From contig JAEUVJ010000053.1 of NCBI GenBank assembly GCA_016787085.1, positions 350,360 to 414,359 on the forward strand: a stretch of DNA of 64,000 nt, written 5' to 3'. This stretch comes from Chitinophagaceae bacterium. Its GTDB lineage: Bacteria > Bacteroidota > Bacteroidia > Chitinophagales > Chitinophagaceae. The notes below the pieces were generated by a model. That model did not search any database. It was not told where the DNA came from and saw only the letters and a list, made by a program, of their open reading frames with translations. The translations under genes were made by a program, and so were the position numbers. Positions 6,731 through 15,894 of the stretch are shown here, piece after piece; position 1 is the first letter of the stretch; every line of letters begins with the position of its first letter.

Positions 6731-7632
6731 TTCCCGATATACCCGCCTATCTCCATCATCCACGCAATACCGAGATGAACCATTAATCCTCCGTAAATGG
6801 ATCGTGTATGGTAAACAACAATACCTAATATCATTCCGCCAAAATAGGAACTGATACATTCCCCTATAGGTTTGCCGAAATGGATCGTGCAATAAAAACA
6901 GGCCATCGGCAGGATGGCATCCTTGCCTGCCCATTTTACAAATGCAATGACCAGGAATCCCCGGAAGAATAATTCGATCGTGATAAAATCGCTGCCATAG
7001 GAAAGTTCGAACAGCAGTTTTTGCCACCAGCGCAGGCTGTCTATATTGCCGGTAGCCGTTGCGGATATTAATTTGGGATATACTTCAAGGAAATCCGGCT
7101 GCGTGGAGGCGGCTACGACTAGTGGCAACATGATCAGCAGCATCATAATATAAGGCGTCCAGTTGATATTCTTTGTTTTGATACCATAGAGTGGCTGCCC
7201 TTTGTCGAACCTGTTACGGATAAGGGTCAGCGCAGCTGTCGTGATCAGCAACAATACCGGCCAGTATGTGATATAGTTCCAGAAATGATCTGTTTGCCAG
7301 TCATCAGAAAAAGAGAAATAGGGATTAAATGCGACCTTGAAAGAGAAGACCAAAGGTGCTATTAACAGGAGCGTCACAAACCCTTTTTCCCGGAAATATT
7401 TTTTGCCTGCAAGGGCCGTATAGATAAGATAAGGGATACTGAATGCCAGTAAAAAAATGCCGGAACGGCTTAAAAAAGGCAGCAGGAAGCCTGCATCACG
7501 GCTGATACTGTCGTCAATGCCGAACCGGTAGTTCGCCCAGACTAAAAACCCGGTAAAAACAGTGATTATGAATAATATCCGCCTGTCAGTTTCGTAAATG
7601 TACCCCCTGATGTACCCGGTTATTTCCTTCAT
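6712..7632 (-). CDS. CPBP-family (CAAX protease-like) membrane protein
   Basis: The 306-residue multi-pass protein has about eight hydrophobic segments. In the C-terminal half are the CPBP/Abi motif elements: E220-LFF-R224 (motif 1), FYCTIHFGKP with His251 (motif 2) and VHLGIAW with His286 (motif 3). These are the metal-binding residues of type II CAAX-like intramembrane proteases. Motif 1 normally reads EExxxR; here the first Glu is Ile219, so activity may be altered. Known relatives range from prenyl-protein proteases to bacteriocin immunity. It stands alone; its 3' end lies in a palindromic repeat. Confidence 0.8.
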   Translation of the reverse strand: MKEITGYIRGYIYETDRRILFIITVFTGFLVWANYRFGIDDSISRDAGFLLPFLSRSGIFLLAFSIPYLIYTALAGKKYFREKGFVTLLLIAPLVFSFKVAFNPYFSFSDDWQTDHFWNYITYWPVLLLITTAALTLIRNRFDKGQPLYGIKTKNINWTPYIMMLLIMLPLVVAASTQPDFLEVYPKLISATATGNIDSLRWWQKLLFELSYGSDFITIELFFRGFLVIAFVKWAGKDAILPMACFYCTIHFGKPIGECISSYFGGMILGIVVYHTRSIYGGLMVHLGIAWMMEIGGYIGNFTPIP

Positions 7633-7739
7633 GCAGTACGAAAAATAGATTTTTTTGAAACCCCGTTAAACTTTCCTGCGCCTTTCGCTTCCAAAATTGC
7701 GTTAATATTTTCCACAAACCCTAAACTAAAAGTATAGCC

Positions 7740-8636
7740 ATGAAATTAATCTCAATTAACCGGATAACCTTAGCAGTTGTGATGCTGCTCGCCACGGTTC
7801 TGTATTCCTGCCAGAAGGATAGCAGCGTATCAGATGATAACACTACTACCCAGCCGGTAACCGAAGAAGAAGCCGTCGCTTATTCAGAAGAAAGCGCCGA
7901 AGCAGAAGCCAGTTTTGATGATATCGAGGATGTAAGCCGTATGGCCGCTGAAGAAGAAGGTGTGGTGAGTGCACCCAATGGCCGGGTATTTCCTTTTGTT
8001 CAGCTTCGCCTGAGACTTGGACCCTGTGCAACGATCACTGTTTCTCCTAACGACAGTACCTATCCTAAAACAGTCACTATTGATTTTGGCACCGGTTGTA
8101 TATGTGCCGATGGCAAATTCCGTAAAGGTGCGATCATCCTTCATTTCACCGGCCCGATCCGCCGTTCTGGTTCGGTACTTACGATCACTCTGCGTGATTT
8201 TTACCTGAACCGTGCTCATGTGGAAGGTACCAAAGTGATCAGCAACCTGAGTGCAAATGGAGCTATCAAATTCACCGTGCAGGTAGTGGGCGGCAAGGTA
8301 ACTTACCCGAATGGAAGAGGATACCGGTATGAAGGTTTGAAATATGTAGCGCAGGTAGAAGGTGCCGCAACAGCGAACCCGCTGGATGATATATATAAGA
8401 TAGAGGGCCGGTCAAAGACCACCTTCAACAATGGCCTGACCATTACCCTGAATACAGAGTCTCCGTTGATAAAGAAAGTAGCCTGCCACTGGATCAGCAA
8501 CGGCACATTGAAGATAAAGATCAATGACAGGGTATTATTCCTTGACTATGGCGCACCCAACAATGGCGCTTGTGACAACAAAGCCCTGCTGACCTGGAAT
8601 AATGGCAATAATCAAAGACTGATAACTTTACCATAA
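7740..8636 (+). CDS. hypothetical lipoprotein with acidic linker
   Basis: The 298-residue protein has a lipobox near VLYSC (Cys24), then an acidic low-complexity linker (EEEAVAYSEESAEAEASFDD) and a beta-rich domain from about 85 onward with many Gly, Asn and Thr. Two Cys in GTGCICADGKF and later single Cys residues may form disulfides. Related acidic-linker lipoproteins occur in Chitinophagaceae. I do not recognise a function. It is followed by a terminator. Confidence 0.75.
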   Translation: MKLISINRITLAVVMLLATVLYSCQKDSSVSDDNTTTQPVTEEEAVAYSEESAEAEASFDDIEDVSRMAAEEEGVVSAPNGRVFPFVQLRLRLGPCATITVSPNDSTYPKTVTIDFGTGCICADGKFRKGAIILHFTGPIRRSGSVLTITLRDFYLNRAHVEGTKVISNLSANGAIKFTVQVVGGKVTYPNGRGYRYEGLKYVAQVEGAATANPLDDIYKIEGRSKTTFNNGLTITLNTESPLIKKVACHWISNGTLKIKINDRVLFLDYGAPNNGACDNKALLTWNNGNNQRLITLP

Positions 8637-8669
8637 ACACCCGTTGATCCGAATCCCGGAAAGTTCCAT

Positions 8670-8702
8670 GCCTGTCTCACTACAACGAGACAGGCTTTTT
8701 TA
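8670..8702 (+). terminator. Rho-independent terminator
   Basis: The perfect 9-bp stem GCCTGTCTC / GAGACAGGC has an 8-base loop and TTTTTTATA after it. Its T-run merges into the TATATTTG box of the next gene. Confidence 0.85.
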
Positions 8703-8708
8703 TATTTG
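8701..8708 (+). promoter_or_regulatory. putative -7 box of the following lipoprotein gene
   Basis: TATATTTG is an exact TAnnTTTG match and ends 3 bases before the ATG at 8712. If it is used, the transcript would be leaderless or nearly so. It partly overlaps the preceding terminator's T-run. Confidence 0.4.
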
Positions 8709-8711
8709 CAC

Positions 8712-9536
8712 ATGCGCCGACTGGTCACCTGCTTCTTATTGTTCTCATTGTTCTCCTGCAAGACACTTACAGAAATGGAAAAACTGCACCGGGACCTGTC
8801 CGGCAAATGGCTGGTATTGTATCCGGATCATGATCTTAAAAATGACTACCAGAAAGTGGTGTACAGCAAAATACAGGATTCGATAGTGGGGCTGTCAGGG
8901 TTGAAGCTCGTTACGTTGGCTGATGACGGCTCCTTTATGCAGCTTGACAGTCTTCATGCAAGAGGGAAATGGGGGATCACCGGGGAAAAAATTGTATTTG
9001 TTGAGAATGGCGGTAAAGGGTTTGAGAATTTCAGTGCTGCGTTCACGGGTTACGAAAAGGGGGTCCTTAAACTGACTGAATACGTTCGGGCAGAAGGAGA
9101 GAAGATCCGGTTGGTCTGGCATCTGAAGAAAATACGGGGAGGGTCTGCCGAAGAATTATTCAGTAATGAAAGAAATACCTGGCGAAAAAAACCGATAAAA
9201 GCAGAATCAGAAAAGGAGATCAGGCAGCGATTATCGGCTATGCTTTCTTTTTATGCAGCCTATTATTCACTGGTCACGAAGGAGTCGAGTTTTTTTGTCC
9301 CCACCCGTGTTATTTTACCCTTACGTTTTTACCAGCATGCTATTGGAATGAAAGATTTTGATGCGGATGGATTCTTTGCCGGTTTATTTTATGACAGGCA
9401 ACAGGCAGCGGAAGCTCATCGTTATCTTTCCGTTTCCATCCGTAAGCTGCGGAACGATTTCCCGAAGATGGAAAACTATGTGGAAGAGTACGCTGCATTC
9501 ATGAAATTGATGGCCCAGGATATTGCAGCAGAATGA
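8712..9536 (+). CDS. hypothetical lipoprotein
   Basis: The 274-residue protein starts at the ATG at 8712 (an in-frame TTG at 8706 would add two residues). The signal MRRLVTCFLLFSLFSC has a lipobox Cys16. Residues 25-140 resemble a lipocalin-like 'GKWxL...D.SFxxxD..GKWGI' beta-barrel pattern; the C-terminal 120 residues are helical. I do not recognise the family. Its stop abuts, with no spacer, the stop of the convergent VOC gene. Confidence 0.75.
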   Translation: MRRLVTCFLLFSLFSCKTLTEMEKLHRDLSGKWLVLYPDHDLKNDYQKVVYSKIQDSIVGLSGLKLVTLADDGSFMQLDSLHARGKWGITGEKIVFVENGGKGFENFSAAFTGYEKGVLKLTEYVRAEGEKIRLVWHLKKIRGGSAEELFSNERNTWRKKPIKAESEKEIRQRLSAMLSFYAAYYSLVTKESSFFVPTRVILPLRFYQHAIGMKDFDADGFFAGLFYDRQQAAEAHRYLSVSIRKLRNDFPKMENYVEEYAAFMKLMAQDIAAE

Positions 9537-9902
9537 TCAGGTGCCGATATCATGCCCGAACTGGAGAATGTACCCATTGCAATCTCTGATCGCAAACTCC
9601 CGCATTCCGTATGCAAAGTCTTCGATCGGGTACAGCACATCGGTTTTGTCTTTTAAAAAATGCCACCACACATCGGCATCTTCTGTGCGGATATATAACG
9701 AGCCGGTGAATACAGGCTTTTCATACGACAGGTGTTCATTGGGTTTTGTCAGCATGATCCTTACTTTATGTTTTTCCACTACTCCCCAGCCTGCATCTTC
9801 CAGGTAGTTGCCTTCGTCAAATCCGAGAACGGAAACATAATAATCAATGGTGGCCCGTACGTCGTCCACCCACAGCATGGGGGTGATCTCTTTTAGTTGC
9901 AT
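9537..9902 (-). CDS. VOC-family (glyoxalase/bleomycin-resistance-like) protein
   Basis: The 121-residue single-domain protein has the VOC pattern: TPMLWVDDVRATIDYYVSVLGF at the start, a central strand SLYIRTEDADVWW, and FAIRDCNGYILQFG near the end, where Glu would usually be a metal ligand and here Gln is seen. VOC proteins act as lyases, dioxygenases or drug-binding proteins; the substrate cannot be assigned. It is divergent from nothing close and lies 8 bases after the AlkD-like gene on the same strand, so they may be co-transcribed. Confidence 0.85.
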   Translation of the reverse strand: MQLKEITPMLWVDDVRATIDYYVSVLGFDEGNYLEDAGWGVVEKHKVRIMLTKPNEHLSYEKPVFTGSLYIRTEDADVWWHFLKDKTDVLYPIEDFAYGMREFAIRDCNGYILQFGHDIGT

Positions 9903-9910
9903 AGAATGAT

Positions 9911-10480
9911 CTATTTGTTTTTAGAAAAATTTCGTTTGATCCAGGTCACAGCTTTCTTTACATAGTATTCATCGTCTTTTTCAAGTGCCCTGACAAGGCT
10001 CCTGACCGCTGTATGTTTGTCGCTGTGTCTTGTGTACCATTCCACCATCACCAATGAAAGCCGCCTTTGCCAGGGATCCTTTGAGCGACTGAGTTGGCCG
10101 GCCATAGCAAATATCTCTTTATCGTGTGTTTTCACAATGCCACGAAGAAACTGCATACCCAGCCCGTCACAGACAGCCCAGTTATCTATCTTTTTTGAGA
10201 ATTCTTTGAATAGCTTTAATACCATTGCCGGCTCATTCTTACCGGTTTTTTCAATGATCTTGATGGCAATGATCTTTTCTTCCAGGGCGCCGGCATTCCA
10301 TAGCTCTTTTGCCAACTGAAAAGAATAAGGCCTGTATAACCTGGCCAGCCCGTTAAGTTCGGGAGTTTTCACTCCATAGATCTTCTGCCGGCCCGGCACC
10401 ATCTTTTCAAAAAAAGCAGCATTGCCGGTATTGCCTTTTTGAGCCAAAATCTTTTGAATCTCTTTTAATTGATGTGACAT
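9911..10480 (-). CDS. AlkD-like DNA alkylation repair protein
   Basis: The 189-residue all-helical protein has the HEAT-like repeat pattern of the DNA alkylation repair (AlkC/AlkD) family: KIYGVKTPELNGLAR, WNAGALEEKIIAIKII, DNWAVCDGLG and WQRRLSLVMVEWYTR. AlkD removes N3- and N7-alkylpurines without base flipping. DNW-CD is the typical segment with the conserved Trp and Asp. It lies two bases from the radical SAM gene upstream, suggesting one transcript with a shared DNA-damage theme (inference). Confidence 0.88.
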   Translation of the reverse strand: MSHQLKEIQKILAQKGNTGNAAFFEKMVPGRQKIYGVKTPELNGLARLYRPYSFQLAKELWNAGALEEKIIAIKIIEKTGKNEPAMVLKLFKEFSKKIDNWAVCDGLGMQFLRGIVKTHDKEIFAMAGQLSRSKDPWQRRLSLVMVEWYTRHSDKHTAVRSLVRALEKDDEYYVKKAVTWIKRNFSKNK

Positions 10481-10482
10481 AT

Positions 10483-11373
10483 CTATCCCAAAATACTGTT
10501 CCTGATCGAATACCTTTCACATATTTTGCCAGCCCGGTCTTTCAATTTTTTTTGATACATCGGATCTGTGTAATAGCCGTGGTCATAGAGTTGCCTGTAT
10601 TTTGGCAGCAAAGAGGCATCGTATCGTTCCAGGAATTTATAAAAAAGGGTCTTGCTGTCTGCTGCCTGGTCGCCAAACAAAGTTAATCCGCCGGTAAGGA
10701 TATAATCAGCGTCGTGTTCTTTTGCTGCGAAGATGATCTTATCCAATTCTTCTTCTGTGTCGGAAATAAAAGGCAGTAGCGGGATTGCATTCACACCTGC
10801 AAGGAAACCTTCCTGTTTCATTTCCTGCAGTAATTGCAGCCGCTGCAGCGGTGTAGCCGCACCGGGTTCCAGCGTACGGCTGACCTTTTCATCCAAAGTG
10901 GAAACGGAAACGGAGAAAATAACTCCTCTTTTCAATGTGGGCTGAAGGTCAGCGGGCAGAATGGCGGCCTTGTCTATTTCTTTCAATAATCCAATATCTC
11001 TTCTGACCAAAGTACATTTGGTGCTGATGAAAACGGGGAACCTGTATTTCAGGAAAAGTTTTAGCATCCCTTCGGCCATCCTGTATTGCTCTTCCTGGTG
11101 GATATAGGCATCAGTGGCAGAACCCAGCACCACCAATCCGTATTGTCCTTTTTGAGATTTTACAATTAGTTGTTCTTCCAGCACCTCCAGTGCATTTGCT
11201 TTTACAGCCAGTCCTTCTGCCAGGTTTTCCCCATACTTACTGCCACGTATGTAACAGTACTGGCAGTTGCAACTGCATCCCTCGTATGGATTGGCAGTAT
11301 AATCGGCGAGGAACCAACTATCCCTTTTTTTTAGTTTATTCAAAACGGTTTTGACCTGCTTTTCCCGGAGCAT
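10483..11373 (-). CDS. SPL-type radical SAM protein
   Basis: The 296-residue protein carries the radical SAM cluster motif C33-SCN-C37-QY-C40 in the context YTANPYEGCSCNCQYCYIRG, typical of the spore-photoproduct-lyase-related 'Rv2578c/SplB-like' group. The core continues with a SATDAY strand, FISTKCTLVRRDI and FSVSVSTLDEKV, consistent with a partial TIM barrel. Members are annotated as DNA repair photolyases but most have unknown substrates. The gene lies directly ahead of the AlkD-like gene (2-base gap), which supports but does not prove a DNA-repair role. Confidence 0.87.
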   Translation of the reverse strand: MLREKQVKTVLNKLKKRDSWFLADYTANPYEGCSCNCQYCYIRGSKYGENLAEGLAVKANALEVLEEQLIVKSQKGQYGLVVLGSATDAYIHQEEQYRMAEGMLKLFLKYRFPVFISTKCTLVRRDIGLLKEIDKAAILPADLQPTLKRGVIFSVSVSTLDEKVSRTLEPGAATPLQRLQLLQEMKQEGFLAGVNAIPLLPFISDTEEELDKIIFAAKEHDADYILTGGLTLFGDQAADSKTLFYKFLERYDASLLPKYRQLYDHGYYTDPMYQKKLKDRAGKICERYSIRNSILG

Positions 11374-11430
11374 GCGATAAAATTACTGAAAGAGGAATAT
11401 CATTACGTACAGGGTTAAGAGCTGTTCCCT

Positions 11431-11438
11431 TAGTTTTG
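11431..11438 (+). promoter_or_regulatory. putative -7 box
   Basis: TAGTTTTG matches TAnnTTTG, 15 bases before the ATG at 11454, giving an expected short leader. Confidence 0.45.
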
Positions 11439-11453
11439 CCATAAAGCACCTGC

Positions 11454-12596
11454 ATGAAGTATTTATTGTACATATTTTTTTTATTGCTGCTGGCGGGTTG
11501 TTCATCGTCACGTAAGCAGGCAACAGGAGGGCCATCCGGCAGTATCGGGGAGATCCGGTATATCGGTGAGTATATGCTGCCCGGCGGTATGATCTTTAAC
11601 GGATCGGTAGTGGGTGGCTTGTCGGGTATTGACTATGATGCAAAGCGGGATGTGTATTATATGATCTGCGACGATCCTTCTGTGAAAGGCCCTGCGAGAT
11701 ACTATACAGCAAAGATCATCTTTTCTGAAAGAGGGGTAGATAGTGTGCAGGTACTGGATATGACACCCTTGCTGGACCCTGCCGGTAAAACTTACACTGA
11801 TATCACAAAAGACCGCTTTCATTCGGCCGATGTGGAGGCTATGCGTTATGATGCAAAAAGGGATGAATTGATATGGAGCAGCGAGGGACAACGCTATATG
11901 CGTGACGGTAAGCAGGAATTGCAGGACCCGCAGATCGTCATGATGGACCGAAGTGGCCGGTACAAAGATAGCTTTGCCTTGCCGTCAAATATGCACATAC
12001 AACCTGTTGAAAAGGGGCCGAGACATAACAGTGTTTTTGAAGGGATAGGTTTTGATACCGATTACAGTCATGTGTACGTAAGCGTGGAAGAACCGATCTA
12101 TGAGGACGGGCAACGGGCAGGCGGGGGTGATACTACCGGATGGATACGGATCTTAAAGTTCAACCGGAGCATAAAACAATGTGTGGCGCAATATGCATAC
12201 AGGATAGATGCTGTGCCTTATCCTGCTGATCCGCCCGGCGCTTTTAAAATAAATGGTGTTTCTGACATTCTGTATATTGGAAATGACCAGTTCATTGTAA
12301 TCGAAAGGGGTTATTCTACCGGGCGCACCCCATCTGATATCAGGATATACCTGGCTGATGCCGGTGGTGCAGAAGATGTTTCATCTATGTCATTACAGGC
12401 AGATAGAGTGAGAAAGCCGGTTGCCAAAAGATTGTTGCTTGACATGAATACCATTGGGCGGTTTACCGATAACGTGGAAGGGGTAACGTTTGGACCTGTA
12501 TTGCCCAATGGCCGCAGTACCTTGCTTTTTGTCACCGATGATAATTTTGCGGCGAAGCAAAAGACACAGTTCTTTCTCTTTGAAGTAGTGCCATGA
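11454..12596 (+). CDS. phytase-like (esterase-like) domain lipoprotein
   Basis: The 380-residue protein has a lipobox LLLLAGC (Cys16). The rest matches the 'esterase-like activity of phytase' domain: GGLSGIDYDAKRDVYYMICDD near 60-80, DVEAMRYDAKRDELIWSSEGQ, HNSVFEGIGFD, and a final FTDNVEGVTFGPVLPNG...FVTDDNF. This is a beta-propeller-like fold related to alkaline phytase. It is presumably anchored at the cell surface or periplasm and cleaves a phosphate or ester; the true substrate is unknown. Confidence 0.85.
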   Translation: MKYLLYIFFLLLLAGCSSSRKQATGGPSGSIGEIRYIGEYMLPGGMIFNGSVVGGLSGIDYDAKRDVYYMICDDPSVKGPARYYTAKIIFSERGVDSVQVLDMTPLLDPAGKTYTDITKDRFHSADVEAMRYDAKRDELIWSSEGQRYMRDGKQELQDPQIVMMDRSGRYKDSFALPSNMHIQPVEKGPRHNSVFEGIGFDTDYSHVYVSVEEPIYEDGQRAGGGDTTGWIRILKFNRSIKQCVAQYAYRIDAVPYPADPPGAFKINGVSDILYIGNDQFIVIERGYSTGRTPSDIRIYLADAGGAEDVSSMSLQADRVRKPVAKRLLLDMNTIGRFTDNVEGVTFGPVLPNGRSTLLFVTDDNFAAKQKTQFFLFEVVP

Positions 12597-12674
12597 AGAT
12601 GTTCATGACCTGTTTGTAATTTGTTCTTACAGTTTTGACCGATTTTTATATCTTTCAATGATATATTTCTGTTT

Positions 12675-15125
12675 ATGAGAATTGTTCCTTTCATGGTTTC
12701 TGCTGCAGCTACTGCAGGACTTGTATGGGCGCTGAATAAACCCTGGGGTTCGGCCGTGCCGATGCCATTAGGTAAGTTTTTAAGTCCGCAGCATGGGTTC
12801 TGGCAAAATGCGGAAGCCGCCGGGTATGACTTTACTGCCGATCTGAAGTTCCCTGAGTTGAAAGGGGATGCTTCTGTTTATTTGGACGAGCGCCTGGTCC
12901 CACACATTTTTGCAGAGAATGATGAGGACCTTTATTTCCTGCAAGGGTACATACATGCAAAGTTCCGCCTGTTCCAGATGGATCTGCAGACAAAAGCTGC
13001 AGAAGGCAGGGCCAGCGAGATAGCCGGCGCTGTGGCTGTGAATTTCGATAGAGAACAAAGACGGCTTGGAATGAAATATGCTGCCGAGAATGCCATGAAG
13101 GAAATGGAAAAAGATCCGGCTTCCCTGGCTATGTTCTCAGCTTATACCAAAGGTGTCAATGCTTATATCCATTCATTAAAGGAAAGTGAGATACCGGTAG
13201 AGTATAAACTTTTAAATGCAAAACCTGAGGCGTGGAGCAATATCCGTACAGCCTTATTGCTGAAAATGATGGCTAAAATGCTGAGTTCAGGTACGGAAAA
13301 CGACCTCTTGAATACTAATGCAAAAAGTATTTTCGGTTATGATGCATTTAAGCAGGTATACCCGCAGGTGCCTGATTCGTTGGTGCCGATCGTTCCTAAA
13401 GGAACTGTCTTTGATACGGCCGGTATTAAACCGGTAAAACCGGCAACAGCCGATTCATTGTACTTCGGTACAAAAGATACTATGATGATGGCCGAAATAT
13501 CCAGGCCCGATAAGAATAATGGCAGTAATAACTGGGTAGTGGCCGGCAGCAAAACGCAGGACGGAGCCCCAATACTCTGTAATGACCCCCACCTGGAATT
13601 ATCATTACCTTCTATCTGGTTTGAACTTCAGTTGTCAACACCCACCAGCAATGCATATGGTGTTTCGTTGCCGGGCAGCCCGTTTGTGATCATTGGATTC
13701 AATGATAGTATTGCATGGGGTGTGACCAATTCACAAAGGGATGTAAAGGATTATTTTGAAATAAAGTTCAAAGATGCTTCGAAGAAGGAGTACTGGTATA
13801 ACGGGAAATGGGAGCCGGCCATGATCAGGTATGAGGAGATCAAAGTAAGAGGAAAGGGGACAGTATATGATACAGTAGCCTATACCGTCTTTGGTCCGGT
13901 GATATTTGACGAAAGTTTTTCCAATACAGTATCCAATAAAAGGAACCTTGCCATGCGATGGACAGCACATGATGGTAGTAATGAAGGGATGACCTTTTAT
14001 AAGCTGAACCGGGCAAAGAACTATGATGATTATGTCAACGCCATCAGCACCTTTGATTGTCCCGGTCAGAATTTTGTGTTTGCCTCCAAGACAGGTGATA
14101 TTGCTATCTGGCAGCAGGGGAAATTCCCGGCAAGGTGGGACGGACAGGGCCAATTCGTAATGCCAGGGGAAGATGACAGCTATAACTGGCAGGGGTTTAT
14201 TCCGCAGTCTGAAAACCCTCATGCAAAAAACCCGGAAAGAGGTTTTTTAGAAAGCGCCAACCAGCGCCCGGCTGATTCGTCTTATCCTTATTTCATTCCG
14301 GGCAGTTACATTACGCCAAGAGGTATTGCCATTGAACATTTTTTGTCGGGTATGAGTGGCATTACAGTATCAGATATGATGCGTCTTCAGAACAACTACT
14401 ATAATGAACTGGCGAATGATGCCCTGCCGGTATTGCTGAAGTATGTAAACGAAGCAGGGTTGAATACAGAAGCAAGGAAATACATTGAGATCGTTAAAGC
14501 CTGGAATATGGAGGCCGGGCCGGCTTCCAAAGGGCAAACGATCTACCAGTGCTGGTGGGATAGTCTCGAAGCAGCGATATGGAAAGATGATATCAGTAAA
14601 ACCGATCCCATGGCGCCCTGGCCGGAAGAACAAACAACAATGGAGTGGCTGGCCCGTGATTCCTCCTCCCTGTCATACATTGATAATATCAATACGCAGG
14701 AAACAGAAACATTGGATATGATTGTAACAACTGCTTTGAATAAGGCATCGGTCAGTCTTGCCCAAAAGGAAGCAGAAGGGAAACTGGAATGGACACGCTT
14801 CAAGAACCCTTCGATTTATCATCTGATCAAAGACGGACTGCCCGCCTTTGCCAGGAAAGGGCTGAACGTGGGTGGTAATGGCAATATCATCAATGCCGTA
14901 ACACATAGCCATGGCCCAAGCTGGAGAATGATCGTTCACATGGTATCGGAAACAGAAGCGTATGGGGTATATCCTGCAGGCCAAAGTGGCAACCCGGGAA
15001 GTAAGTATTACGACAATTTTATAGATACATGGGTAAAAGGAGAGTATTATAAATTGTGGATGATGAAGGCAACGGAAACAGGCGATAAAAAAGTGAAGTG
15101 GGTAATGAAGTTTGGGAAGGGGTAA
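12675..15125 (+). CDS. penicillin acylase family Ntn hydrolase
   Basis: The 816-residue precursor has an N-terminal hydrophobic segment and a pocket-forming alpha region (LDERLVPHIFAENDEDLYFLQGYIHAKFRLFQMDL, about 72-106). The autocatalytic cleavage site lies before Ser284 in NNGSNNWVVAG, where the freed Ser becomes the nucleophile. The beta chain carries the usual NDPHLELSLPSIWFE segment. Such enzymes hydrolyse amides, including acyl-homoserine lactones or beta-lactam side chains, in the periplasm; the substrate here is not predictable. The C-terminal AGQSGNPGSKYYDNF segment is standard. Confidence 0.93.
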   Translation: MRIVPFMVSAAATAGLVWALNKPWGSAVPMPLGKFLSPQHGFWQNAEAAGYDFTADLKFPELKGDASVYLDERLVPHIFAENDEDLYFLQGYIHAKFRLFQMDLQTKAAEGRASEIAGAVAVNFDREQRRLGMKYAAENAMKEMEKDPASLAMFSAYTKGVNAYIHSLKESEIPVEYKLLNAKPEAWSNIRTALLLKMMAKMLSSGTENDLLNTNAKSIFGYDAFKQVYPQVPDSLVPIVPKGTVFDTAGIKPVKPATADSLYFGTKDTMMMAEISRPDKNNGSNNWVVAGSKTQDGAPILCNDPHLELSLPSIWFELQLSTPTSNAYGVSLPGSPFVIIGFNDSIAWGVTNSQRDVKDYFEIKFKDASKKEYWYNGKWEPAMIRYEEIKVRGKGTVYDTVAYTVFGPVIFDESFSNTVSNKRNLAMRWTAHDGSNEGMTFYKLNRAKNYDDYVNAISTFDCPGQNFVFASKTGDIAIWQQGKFPARWDGQGQFVMPGEDDSYNWQGFIPQSENPHAKNPERGFLESANQRPADSSYPYFIPGSYITPRGIAIEHFLSGMSGITVSDMMRLQNNYYNELANDALPVLLKYVNEAGLNTEARKYIEIVKAWNMEAGPASKGQTIYQCWWDSLEAAIWKDDISKTDPMAPWPEEQTTMEWLARDSSSLSYIDNINTQETETLDMIVTTALNKASVSLAQKEAEGKLEWTRFKNPSIYHLIKDGLPAFARKGLNVGGNGNIINAVTHSHGPSWRMIVHMVSETEAYGVYPAGQSGNPGSKYYDNFIDTWVKGEYYKLWMMKATETGDKKVKWVMKFGKG

Positions 15126-15242
15126 GGAGCGGAGTAGAGAGTTGGGAACCAGGAATGCCGGGCTTTGCAGCCCAAATAAAGTGAGTGAAGGCAATAGGAA
15201 AATAATAAGCGGGATCAAAAACTATATATCAAATCAGATAAA

Positions 15243-15590
15243 ATGAAATTCATTGTAGCTGTTATACTGACTGCATCACTGGCATTTGCGGCGGGGTTAT
15301 GGTTTGACTGGTGGAGTATCGCTATTGCTGCTTTTATCGTGGCATTGCTGGTTCACCAGAAAGCAGGCAAAGCTTTTTTGGCCGGCTTTACCGGCCTGTT
15401 TATTCTATGGGGTGGTTTCGCCTGGTGGATGGATATGCAGAATGAAAGTATATTATCTAAAAAGATCGCTGCCACCTTGCCTCTTGGCGGCAATGCCATA
15501 CTGCTGATCGTCGTCACTGCCCTGGTCGGTGCATTGGTTGCCGGTTTCGGGGCCATGAGCGGCAGTTACCTGCGAAGCAGTAATAAATGA
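15243..15590 (+). CDS. small integral membrane protein
   Basis: The 115-residue protein has four hydrophobic segments (about 3-18, 24-40, 46-63, 82-105) with short polar loops and a basic tail. It follows the penicillin acylase gene by 117 bases and may be its neighbour in a transcript. Similar small four-helix membrane proteins are frequent in Bacteroidota; no function is recognised. Confidence 0.7.
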   Translation: MKFIVAVILTASLAFAAGLWFDWWSIAIAAFIVALLVHQKAGKAFLAGFTGLFILWGGFAWWMDMQNESILSKKIAATLPLGGNAILLIVVTALVGALVAGFGAMSGSYLRSSNK

Positions 15591-15894
15591 TCTTCTTATT
15601 GGCCTTATGATATAAACTACACAATCTGCCTGTAATTATTTGTCTGCACCGTTTACTATCACATCTCATCCATTCTCCTGCTCAATTCATACCATCTCCC
15701 ATTGGCAGGCCGCCAAAACTCCGGTTAGTTTGCCAACTGTTTACAAACTGCCTGTAGCAGCTTATCGTATTATACAGCATTCAGATCATCACGGGTAACG
15801 GGTAGTCTATGTACCTTTTTCGGGCAAGCTACCTTATTGTCGTGATGCTGAGATTTGTTTCTTTTATCTAAACCTTTAAACCTGTTCCTGACTT
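15591..15894. other. 304-base intergenic region, no gene seen
   Basis: No open frame with coding character, tRNA or clear terminator was recognised. It presumably holds the promoter of the downstream cytochrome gene; no convincing TAnnTTTG box stands close to its ATG. Confidence 0.5.
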
